DNA of 64,000 nucleotides from Nematopogon swammerdamellus (Eukaryota; Arthropoda; Insecta; Lepidoptera; Adelidae), in contig OX336354.1 of assembly GCA_946902875.1 (NCBI GenBank), positions 9,025,247 to 9,089,246 on the forward strand, read 5' to 3'. A model generated the notes under the pieces. The model was not told the origin of the DNA. It saw nothing but the letters and a program-made list of their open reading frames with translations, and did not search any database. The first letter of the stretch is position 1. Each line of letters opens with the position of its first letter. Below, in pieces: positions 11,901 to 19,947 of this stretch. The position numbers were made by a program, and so were the translations under genes.

Positions 11901-14900
11901 GCTTCGTCTTAGCCTTCCAGTATTTTTTTGTTTAGTTCCAAGGAGCATGTACCTCATTTTAGCTTTTATTTGAACGCTCCTCGTACTGTTCTTTGTGCAT
12001 CTATTTCGATTCATAAAATAATAAAGACCGGCCACCACTGTTTCCATAACTTACCTGCAGAACGAATTCTCTTAGACTGTCCATCTCTTCAGGAGTGAGC
12101 CTCCTATCCAGAGTCAGTTTCAAATTAGACATGTATGGACATACCAAGGAGGCGAAAAACTCATCTAACCTGAAAGTCAACGCATCAGATATATTTCTAC
12201 CTGTTCACAAGGCCTATAAATGAAGTGAGCTCATTCTGATTAAAAAATGTACCATACTCAAAGATTAAAAAATCTAGTGGGGGAGAACCTGAATTTTTGA
12301 AGCTAATATTTTTACAAGGGAACGGCGCGGAAAAATCACATCACTGAAGCCTGTATAGGAGGCTATAACGGACCATAATTAATGGTCCGTCATACCTAGT
12401 CTCGGAGACGGTCTATTAGTCCACCGATGACCGGACAAATCCTTCCTTCCTTATCCTTACCTATAATAAAATCCAACGTCTGCTTTCTGTCTGAGTGTCT
12501 GAGTGTCTGTCTGTCCGCTTATAACTCGAGAACCACTGAACCGATTTTAATAAAACAAAATTCTACGGATAGCTTGATTCTTCCCATCAACTATAGGCTA
12601 CTTACTATCACGCTAAATAGCTTATGAGGTTAGCAGTGAAGTGAAATATGAGAGCGGGCGGAGCCGCGGGCACAGCTTGTAAAGTATAAAGAAAACATAG
12701 GTACCCACCCATCGACTTCAGAGACGTTCACGTAGCTGAGTTTCGCGTGTAGCTGAGGACAGATTAGGACACTAGGAAAAGGAACAGCCCACACAGGGGT
12801 GGGCAGTGAGTCCACCACATTGACGAAGGAGCTAGAGGTCCATTTGCTGAGAAGTCGGGTGATGTGGGCACCACAGAACGTGAGACTGATGAGAAGAATT
12901 CCGACCCACGTGAGCCGGTCCTTTAGCGGGTAGGAAGTATCCACGATGAATCTGCGTTGGAAATTGATTGTACAGACTAAAGCCAAAGGTATTCATTTAC
13001 TTAAAAGATAACTTCTATATCGTTCTCTATCTCCATCTTATAAACGGAAGAATCTGTCTGGATATCTGTTGAGGTAAGCTCCGGAACCACTGAACCGATT
13101 TTGATATTGTTTTCACCAACATTTTGAATTTCTTCTAGACGTCATATCATCACGACCTGATACTGCGGGACTGAGCACTGAATAAAAATAGGCTAAAATA
13201 CTCACTTGTGCCATCTAATATTGAATACGTACGCTGGGTTTCTGTGTCACAGAACAATCCACGCTAAGTCGAATTAAACCCGACGAAGCCATTTGTTATC
13301 CATTAGGTTTACTCACGGTCGTCTCCGAGCAACCTGGCTCGACTTTCGTGCCAAAAATATTTCCCATCCTTGTGAGCACTCTGCCCGGTGCGACGGTTGG
13401 CAGAAAACTGTCAGTTCTCCGCCCGTCGCACGACGAAGATTGTGGCGGTGGCCAGTGCGGGTAGTTTCGCCAGACGAAGGTTCATCCGATGCATTCCTGA
13501 TCTCGGCGGAGAGGCAGAAGCCGCTGACCGTGTCCACTTCCTTCAGGTCGTGTCCGTCCGTCGTGTCTTCTTCTCTTAAGCGGCGTTATGACGGGATTCA
13601 ACATCGGCGATAACTTGAAGGAGTCCCCGCGGTTGAAGTTGTGCTTCTTGATTTCGATGGACTCTCGGACGAGGCGTGGGATGTACCGTGTGGGGCCGGT
13701 ACTTTAAAAGAATAGCCCCACTGCATTTCTCCCCGTGTATGTCGTAAAAGGCGACTAAGGGATATGACTCCCTTCTTATATTACTAGGTGGTAGGGTTTA
13801 ACCCGCCCGGGTTGGTACCACCGCACTGAATGAAAGGTCGGTCGAAACGGCTATGTAAATAGTTAGTGTTTTCCGTCCAGTTCAGTGTAGCCGGCACGAC
13901 CGAAGGGAATCACTGACGTGGCACCAAGTTCACCCGGTGTTATGGGCTGACATCACGGATGTTGTAGGTGATCTAGCCAACCGTGTCAGTGTCCATAAAA
14001 AAAAAATATATGTGCCGTGTTTCAGTCGCAAGAATTTTGACCTGATTGAATCTAATCCAGTGTATCGTTCCGGAGTCCAGTTGTCTCGCCCCTCGTATGC
14101 TACGAGACTCGTGTCGCTACGCTCCTCTTCGTCTGCTCGATGTAGGACAGCTACAGGATTTTCACAGCTATATGAGATTTGGTACACGCAGGCAGACTAG
14201 AGAGGCAACGTGTCCTTCACCAAACGTAGTATCTGGGATACTTTTTTATATGGTGTCAACACGGTGCAACATTAAGTTTCTTGAGTCTCCGTTGATTTTA
14301 TCCGTGGACCCAAGGACGTACGGAAAAAAAGCTCGGCGCGTTGCACGGGCTGAGATGTCCTTTTGTAAGGCATCAGTTCTTTTCGGCTGTAACAGTTTTT
14401 CTGTAGTGCGCTAGTGATTCACATACGTTTGGTCCGAAACGTCGAGTGCCTCGGAGACGATTGTGAGTAAAGCCGTTAAATCTTTAATAATTTTTAACAA
14501 CCACATAAAAGCTAATATAAGTTCTTGTCCTACATTCTTTCAAGTAATATATTTTTTCTAGGAGTCAGTTCGTGATCACTTTTTTAACTTTGTCAGATTG
14601 GTTTGATTTTTTGAAGATACTTAATTTCTAAAGTTAAGGCCTCTTTGCTAGTTTGAGACCCTATGTGCTGTTTGTTTAGCATTGATTCTTCATCCGGTTT
14701 CAAATATGTGACTACCATGATAGAAAGAGTCGCTCTGCCTAACCGACTCGTTTGTACTTACTTCACCCCGTGCAGTGATCCGTTGTTGAACAGCTTCTTC
14801 ACACCCTCCAACATTTCTCTTAGCAGTTTCTTCGTCACCGATTCTTTCTTTTTAAACTTTGCGCTCTCTGCCGACCCAATATTTTCCCCTACAATTCCAT

Positions 14901-14982
14901 TTAGATACTGAAAGTCCTTCCAATAGTCCTCAAATCGTGAAGTTATCGGATCCTGTTTGTCTATGTCTATTGTCAAAGTCAT
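5843..14982 (-). CDS. Pickpocket-family DEG/ENaC sodium channel subunit, complete, 10 exons
   Basis: Subunit of a trimeric amiloride-type cation channel of the plasma membrane. I joined ten exons with consistent phases: 14,762-14,982; 12,709-12,951; 12,055-12,169; 11,133-11,320; 10,306-10,531; 9,426-9,693; 9,030-9,095; 8,479-8,650; 7,758-7,849; 5,843-5,961. They total 1,710 nt (569 aa plus stop), the usual family size. Hallmarks in order: N-terminal HG motif (SLHGVKFIVD) across junction 1/2; first membrane helix (LTWVGILLISLTFCGAHI); VPFPSVLIC; NYGLCYGFN; extracellular cysteine blocks (DVCGCVPIYWP, ACYPSCNDVLYYS); second helix with pore motif GGLLSLFLGFSVIS containing the G-x-S filter; short tail. 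All introns are GT-AG. Introns hold a SINE, RTE-like tails and a mariner scrap, none inside exons. Which pickpocket paralogue this is cannot be decided by eye. No promoter was identified. Confidence 0.93.
6398..6593. repeat. LINE 3'-end scrap with two small hairpins
   Basis: 6,398-6,505 matches, in the opposite orientation, the LINE tail at 26,330-26,420. A 10-bp-arm hairpin (6,499-6,529) and an 18-bp-arm perfect hairpin (6,541-6,558 with 6,576-6,593) follow. It lies in the last intron of the channel gene. Confidence 0.6.
7487..7669 (-). pseudogene. C-terminal fragment of a mobile-element protein
   Basis: Minus-strand stretch with SLSKKLGKLLIDAFGD and [13 protein letters not shown]. The same QR(I/V)[10 protein letters not shown] ending occurs at 59,296-59,610, so this is a dispersed element-encoded C-terminus, not a host exon. 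It lies in the intron between exons 9 and 10 of the channel gene. Confidence 0.6.
7758..7849 (-). CDS. DEG/ENaC exon 9 (pre-TM2 palm strand)
   Basis: Acceptor ATGTCTACAG, donor GTAAGTG. Encodes GEVTRINVHFYDDMFLG and HVQYDDYYLV leading into the second helix. Confidence 0.88.
8173..8345 (-). mobile_element. S2/S4 SINE body fragment with fold-back end
   Basis: 8,204-8,345 is SINE body on the minus strand (ggctacactgaactgg, cattcagtgc). At its 3' end a 27-bp segment is inverted-duplicated around a 4-nt loop (8,173-8,199 with 8,204-8,230), a perfect hairpin. Confidence 0.7.
8479..8650 (-). CDS. DEG/ENaC exon 8 (CYPSCND motif)
   Basis: Acceptor ACAATTGCAG, donor GTGAGG. Contains ACYPSCNDVLYYSRLFYSDF. 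Reading through the donor gives an immediate TGA, so splicing is needed to reach the second membrane helix. Confidence 0.9.
9030..9095 (-). CDS. DEG/ENaC exon 7 (micro-exon)
   Basis: 66-nt exon, acceptor ATTACACAG, donor GTAAGTAC. Encodes KNLHDSICTTRADYNCVKR, continuing the cysteine array. Confidence 0.85.
9426..9693 (-). CDS. DEG/ENaC exon 6 (cysteine-rich domain)
   Basis: Acceptor GTATTCCAG, donor GTAAGT. Encodes LIVDSPADHVYVS, the conserved strand after the finger, then KRKCFFQDE, DSNCKHNLLV and DVCGCVPIYWP. Confidence 0.93.
10306..10531 (-). CDS. DEG/ENaC exon 5
   Basis: Acceptor CCTATTTCAG, donor GTGGGT. 75 codons (from AGLPVWSLDEGYAND to SSSGFN) of the divergent finger/palm region. 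Confidence 0.85.
10640..11000 (+). pseudogene. RTE-like retrotransposon C-terminal tail
   Basis: Frames at 10,656-10,859 and onward read RTNVVNIGHRVAKLKWQWTG, then HVSRRDDDRW, a tail typical of RTE-type RT proteins (LKWQW.GH..R..D.RW). The copy is frameshifted and ends in the gtggatgcatacacgctgac block seen elsewhere. Intronic to the channel gene. Confidence 0.65.
11133..11320 (-). CDS. DEG/ENaC exon 4 (GLCYGFN motif)
   Basis: Acceptor TATTACCAG, donor GTAAGTG. Encodes SCEDVIKRCDW, SADCCRKYFNPVFT and NYGLCYGFNTL, the conserved extracellular cysteine block of pickpocket channels. Confidence 0.93.
11704..11733. repeat. Perfect 14-bp-arm palindrome
   Basis: ccactaggggtgag (11,704-11,717), two bases, then its complement to 11,733. 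It abuts the mariner scrap and may be remodelled transposon DNA. Confidence 0.8.
11735..11860 (-). pseudogene. mariner-type transposase fragment
   Basis: On the minus strand FHQDNAPAHKST (near 11,790-11,820) is the signature around the second catalytic aspartate of mariner transposases. MAAIHDVGFE follows in another frame, so a frameshift is present. Only about 40 codons remain. Intronic to the channel gene. Confidence 0.75.
12055..12169 (-). CDS. DEG/ENaC exon 3
   Basis: Acceptor TGACTTTCAG, donor GTAAGT. Encodes LDEFFASLVCPYMSNL through EEMDSLREFVLQ of the extracellular region. Confidence 0.88.
12455..12683 (+). repeat. Dispersed repeat, near-identical to 27,584-27,812
   Basis: 229 bp matching 27,584-27,812 with three differences seen and no indel. 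It contains a cell of gtctgagtgtctg units, actgaaccgattttaataaa, and ends gcacagcttgtaaa, features of non-autonomous lepidopteran repeats. Confidence 0.85.
12709..12951 (-). CDS. DEG/ENaC exon 2 (first transmembrane helix)
   Basis: Acceptor TTCCAACGCAG. Encodes FIVDTSYPLKDR, the first membrane helix and the start of the extracellular domain (VWAVPFPSVLICPQL). Donor GTGGGT. A dispersed repeat ends at 12,683, only about 25 bp past the donor. Confidence 0.92.
13683..14010 (+). mobile_element. SINE S4 (S3 head joined to S2 body)
   Basis: Begins accgtgtggggccggtac, runs through gtcgtaaaaggcgactaagg into the gcccgggttggtaccaccgc body and ends in fccataaaaaaaaa-type A-rich tail near 13,996-14,005. 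It lies in intron 1 of the channel gene. Confidence 0.75.
14011..14500. other. Intron DNA, unassigned
   Basis: An open plus frame at 14,046-14,414 has no recognisable domain. Together with 13,290-13,640 it may flank the S4 SINE as parts of one interrupted element. No function assigned. Confidence 0.3.
14762..14982 (-). CDS. DEG/ENaC exon 1 (cytoplasmic N-terminus, HG motif)
   Basis: ATG at 14,982 begins MTLTIDIDKQDP; 73 codons plus two bases. It ends in NNGSLHGVK, the conserved His-Gly gating motif, at a GTAAGTAC donor. Confidence 0.9.
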
Positions 14983-16611
14983 GTTTTAGGTGGGAAAAAG
15001 TGATGTTTTTTCCGGTTGTCAAAGACGTGTAGAGAAAACTCGGAATACGAAGGGACTGGTCGTTTTCAATGCTTTAGGGGTAAAATAGAGTATGGGATTC
15101 ATATGAAATATGACGAAAATGAAAATTTTAACAGACTGTCAATAATATTTTTGTTATATGATAATATTTTCATGTGCTATGTGTTTGCGATCAAAATGTT
15201 AAAGAATTTAAATTTTTAAGCTTTCATCTCCTTACATCATCTCAGAACTCGATGCCATGCCAACATTTTACTTGCGTTGTTATCCGGCTACACAGAACTG
15301 GATGGAAAACTTGTCAGTCATTCAGTCGGCGTGTATGCGTCCACTGCTGGACATACGCCTCTCCAATTTTCCTCGAGTGCTCCCGTACGCAGTGACACGT
15401 ACTTGATGTCGCCGTCTCACCTGGGTGGTCTTCCCACACTCCGTTTTCCTGTACAGGGTTACGCCAACGAAAGAGTACGAAAAAATTTAATTATAATATT
15501 ATTTTTATTTTTAAATATGTAGTCCGTGGGAACAGTCAGCGGAACTTGTGATGTGATATAAAGGTAGGTTAAAAAGGTTTCATTAAATAATCAACAATTT
15601 GATGGATTTCATGCGAATGCCACAGATGGTGCAAAGTGCAATTATGCATTAAATGAATTGACTTTTATCGCTTTTAGCACACACAATTATGTAATAGCTA
15701 TCGATCATGTATCAAAACTAATCTACATACCTATTTTATTTTCCAAGAATGTTAAGCGACTTGCATGGGTCTATGTAGACTCACGAAAAAAACAAAACTG
15801 TATTATTGTATTGCGATTATTTTATTTATTCCAAATATATTAATTGTAATAAATCTTCATTTAATATAAGCATCCAAAATTATCCGATGGATCCATCCGT
15901 TGATTCTCATTTTTTTAATATATAATTTTAGAAAAAATATCAACTATGAAATTAACATTAATAAATGTATTTATGAAATCGTACAGCATTTTAATAATAG
16001 TACTTTTTTATGTATAGAAATTATAGAACAAATACTTTACATAATAAAATTACTGATGATTTTTATCAAGAAACTACGGAATGATCCATCCCCAGCAGAG
16101 ATAATTTTGGCAGAAGCCCATATCAGAAGACGCATGTAAACAACATTATTTACAAACTTACAAGTCCATAACAATTGTTACGATTACAATAATTTAACAT
16201 GTCATATATGCAGATACATACATACAATACGTTGTTCAAGAAACTTGTAAAATATCATTTCCTTCCTAGAAATTCTTGCAAACTGCGGGCATGATCAACA
16301 TATGAGTGAGACGGAGTAGACGGTTTATTTTAAAGCAAGCAAACAAGGTATTTGACTTAATTAATTTTACATATTAATAATACCTTAGATGACTCTCGAC
16401 TAAGAATTATTTTTTGTTATTACTACTTTTTAAACGGTTTTATTTAGCTTGACTCCGTATATTTGTTTGTTTGTTTGTTTGTTACTATCTTTGTTTCAAA
16501 TCTTGCGACAACTTTTTCAATTACTTCTACTGAACCGATTTTTTTGAAACTTTGCACACACATTGAGTTCTCGTGACAATACAATATTATGATAATTTCA
16601 ACTTGGTAACG
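14983..16611. other. Intergenic between channel gene and satellite
   Basis: 15,290-15,470 holds a minus-strand RTE-tail scrap (gtggtcttcccacactccg block, shared with 10,800-10,850). The remainder is very AT-rich with no supported gene. It lies upstream of the channel start codon, so a promoter would be expected here, but I see no clear TATA/initiator pair. Confidence 0.4.
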
Positions 16612-18797
16612 AGGGTCTGATGATGGAGTCAGGAGGAGGACAGTGGAACTCTTCAACCGTTACTAGTAACCCCCTCGAGTTTGGGCTCATATGGTTGGTT
16701 TGGACGAGTGTTCCATACTTCTACCAATACACTTGGTGACGAGGGTCTGATGATGGAGTCAGGAGGTGGACAGTGGAACTCTTCAACCGTTAATAGTAAC
16801 CCCCTCGAGTTTGGGCTCATATGGTTGGTTTGGAAGAGTGTCCCATACTTCTACCAATACACATGGTGACGAGGGTCTGCTGATGGAGTCAGGAGGTGTA
16901 CAGTGGAACTCTTCAACCGTTACTAGTAACCCCCTCGAGTTTGGGCTCATTTGGTTGGTTTGGACGAGTGTCCCATACTTCTACCAATACACTTTGTGAC
17001 GAGAGTCTGATGATGGAGTCAGGAGGTGTACAGTGGAACTCTTCAACCGTTACTAGTAACACCCTCGAGTTTGGGCTCATTTGGTTGGTTTGGACGAGTG
17101 TCCCATAGTTATACTAATATACTTGGTGACGAGGGTCTGATGATGAAGTCAGGAGGTGTACAGTGGAACTCTTCAACCATTACTAGTAACCCCCTCGAGT
17201 TTGGGCTCATTTGGTTGGTTTGGACAAGTGTCCCATACTTCTACCAATACACTTGGTGACGAGGGTCTGATGATGGAATCAGGAGGTGTACAGTGGAACT
17301 CTTCAACCGTTACTAGTAACCCCCTCGAGTATGGGCTCATTTGGTTTGTTTGAACGAGTGTTCTATACTTCTACCAATACACTTTTTGACGAGGGTCTGA
17401 TGTTGGAGTCAGGAGGTGGACAGTGGAACTCTTCAACCGTTACTAGTAACCCTCTCGAGTTTGGGCTTATTTGGTTAGTTTGGACGAGTGTTCCATACTT
17501 CTACCAATACACATGGTGACGAGGGTCTGATGATGGAGTCAGGAGGTGTACAGTGGAACTCTTCAACCGTTACTAGTAACCCCCTCGAGTTTGGGCTCAT
17601 TTGGTTGGTTTGGACGAGTGTCCCATACTTCTACCAATACACTTGGCGAGGGTCTGATGATGGAGTCAGGAGGTGGACAGTGGAACTCTTCAACCGTTAC
17701 TAGTAACTCCCTCGAGTTTGGGCTCATATGGTTGGTTTGGACGAGTGTCCCATAGTTCTACCAATACACTTGGTGACGAGGGTCTGATCATGGAGTCAGG
17801 AGGTGTACAGTGGAACTCTTAAACCGTTACTAGTAACCCCCTCGAGTTTGGGCTCATTTGGCTGGTTTGGACGAGTGTCCCATACTTCTACCAATACACT
17901 TGGTGACGAGAGTCTGATGATGGAGTCAGGAGGTGGACGGGGAACTCTTCAACCGTTACTAGTAACCCCCTCGAGTTTGGGCTGATATGGTTGGTTTGGA
18001 CGAGTGTCCCATACTACTACCAATTCACTTGGTGACGAGGGTCTGATGATGGAGTCAGGAGGTGTACAGTGAAACTCTTCAACCGTTACTAGTAACCCCC
18101 TCGAGTTTGGGCTCATTTGATTGGTTTGGACGAGTGTCCCATAGTTCTACCTATATACTTGGTGACGAGGGTCTGATGATGGAGTCAGGAGGTGTACAGT
18201 GGAACTCTTCAACCGTTACTAGTAACCCCCTCGAGTTTGGGCTCATTTGGTTGGTTTGGACGAGTGTCCCATACTTCTAACCAATACACTTGGTGACGAG
18301 GGTCTGATAATGGAGGCAGGAGGTGTACAATGGAACTCTTCAACCGTTTCTATTAACCCCCTCGAGTTTGGGCTCATATGGTTGGTTTGGACGAGTGTCC
18401 CATAATTCTACCAATACACTTGATGACGAGGGTCTGATGATGGAGTCAGGAGGTGTACAGTGGAACTCTTCAACGGTTACTAGTAACCCCCTCGAGTTTG
18501 GGCTCATATGGTTGGTTTGGACGAGTGTCCCTTACTTCTACCAATACACTTGGTGACGAGGGTCTGATGATGGAGTCAGGAGGTGTACAGTGGAACTCTT
18601 CAACCGTTACTAGTAACCCACTCGAGTTTGGGCTCATAGGGTTGGTTTGAACGAGTGTCCCTTACTTTTACCAATACACTTGGTGACGAGGGTCTGATGA
18701 TGGAGTCAGGAGGTGTACAGTGGAACTCTTCAACCGTTACTAGTAACCCTCTCGAGGTTGGGCTCATTTGGTTTGTTTGGACGAGTGTCCCATACTT
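16612..18797 (+). repeat. 130-bp tandem repeat array, about 17 copies
   Basis: Unit begins gacgagggtctgatgatgg, contains cttcaaccgttactagtaac and ccctcgagtttgggctcat, and ends ccaatacacttggt. Starts advance by 130 bp (for example 16,626, 16,756, 16,886, 17,016) with small indels near 17,645. 130 is not a multiple of three, so the many short overlapping frames across it are repeat shadows. The last unit runs directly into Helitron helicase sequence. Confidence 0.95.
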
Positions 18798-19180
18798 GCC
18801 GAACGCAAAAGTATGAAACAGACATACCATCTGTTCAAATTGATTTTGAAAGAGACGGCGGACACCTTATCCATCCTAAAGCCATACAGTTTCCAGCAAA
18901 GTTTAATTATGGAACAGCTGAGAGACGGATGTTACCGATAATTTTGTCATGGGCCTCCACTGTCCATAAAATGCAGGGCAGTACTGTTGACCGTGCTGTC
19001 GTGTATTTGGGCTCCAGACTATTTGAGGAGGGTCAAGCGTATGTTGCATTGAGTCGCGTGAAGTCTTTAGAAGGGTTATGTATTGAGGAGCTTGATTGTG
19101 AGTAATTGACAGATAAGAAACCGAGTAACAAAGATGCAATGAGAGAGTTGGAAAGGATGACGAGTTTACGTAATGAATGA
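18798..19180 (+). pseudogene. Helitron Rep/helicase C-terminal fragment
   Basis: Open plus-strand segment. [20 protein letters not shown] and [19 protein letters not shown] form the C-terminal helicase motifs of Pif1-like helicases as carried by Helitrons. It stops at about 19,105. The N-terminal Rep and the rest of the helicase are absent; upstream is the 130-bp array. A plus-strand AATAAA (19,260-19,265) lies downstream. Confidence 0.85.
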
Positions 19181-19214
19181 TACGAGCCAAAAATCAAACT
19201 AAAAACGAGTAAAT

Positions 19215-19761
19215 AAAAAAATAGGTAAAAAAACTTTTAAGTTAAACGGTTTTATTAAAAATAAAAAACTAGAAAAAAAACAGCTGTACAAAAAACTATA
19301 AAATAATAAGAACACAAGCCTGGGCCTACTTAAGATTTTACGTCTGGGTAAGAAATCGTGCAGTACTAGCGTGCTGTCTTCTCATGTCGGATGCCAAAGG
19401 GCACATTGTGTCGCTGCGTCAGCGGAATAAGTAATAAATTGAGACTTTTAACAGACTAATATAAAAACGTGGGGCGCATGTTATTTATTACGCATTATAC
19501 GCCCCACGTTTTTATATTAGTCTGTTAAAAGTCTCAATTTATTACTTATTCCGCTGACGCAGCGACACAATGTGCCCTTTGGCATCCGACATGAGAAGAC
19601 AGCACGCTAGTACTGCACGATTTCTTACCCAGACGTAAAATCTTAAGTAGGCCCAGGCTTGTGTTCTTATTATTTTATAGTTTTTTGTACAGCTGTTTTT
19701 TTTCTAGTTTTTTATTTTTAATAAAACCGTTTAACTTAAAAGTTTTTTTACCTATTTTTTT
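19215..19761. repeat. Giant perfect palindrome (262-bp arms, 23-nt loop)
   Basis: 19,215-19,476 pairs with 19,500-19,761. The coordinate sum is constant (38,976) from tip to loop, and the segments checked base by base were identical. The left arm continues the 3' flank of the Helitron fragment; the right arm is its inverted copy. Each arm carries one AATAAA pointing away from its gene side, so minus-strand transcripts of capa meet one at 19,716-19,711. Confidence 0.95.
19711..19716 (-). terminator. Candidate capa poly(A) signal
   Basis: AATAAA on the minus strand, 140 nt after the capa stop codon. No AATAAA occurs between the stop and the palindrome, so this is the first canonical signal and lies inside the palindrome arm. 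Confidence 0.5.
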
Positions 19762-19855
19762 TAAATAATAAATTGTCACGAGGAAACTTTAAGAAGAGCA
19801 GATTTGAAACGAAGTGGAACCTAGTAGTAGTGCAAACAGTTGAATGGTGTATTTT

Positions 19856-19947
19856 CTAATCGCTCTGTCGACGTTTTCTGTTCTCTGACGTGAGTTCAGC
19901 ACGCTCGGGGTAACCTTGCTCGGACGTTGGTGCTTTGTGAGTGGAAT
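19856..19947 (-). CDS. Capa: capa exon 7 (C-terminal tail, stop)
   Basis: Acceptor GCTCTCAG. Encodes STHKAPTSEQGYPERAELTS, ends NRKRRQSD and TAG at 19,858-19,856. Phase agrees with exon 6; no peptide motif of its own. Confidence 0.78.

Noticed and set aside
13293..13613. Gene with arginine-rich frames on both strands
   Set aside because: GC-rich intron DNA with no recognisable domain or consistent splice sites.
16681..18830. Series of 60-77-codon plus frames reading TPSSLGSFGWFGRV
   Set aside because: Overlapping shadows of the 130-bp satellite, whose period is not a multiple of three.
18600..18830. Minus-strand 76-codon frame
   Set aside because: Complement of the satellite.
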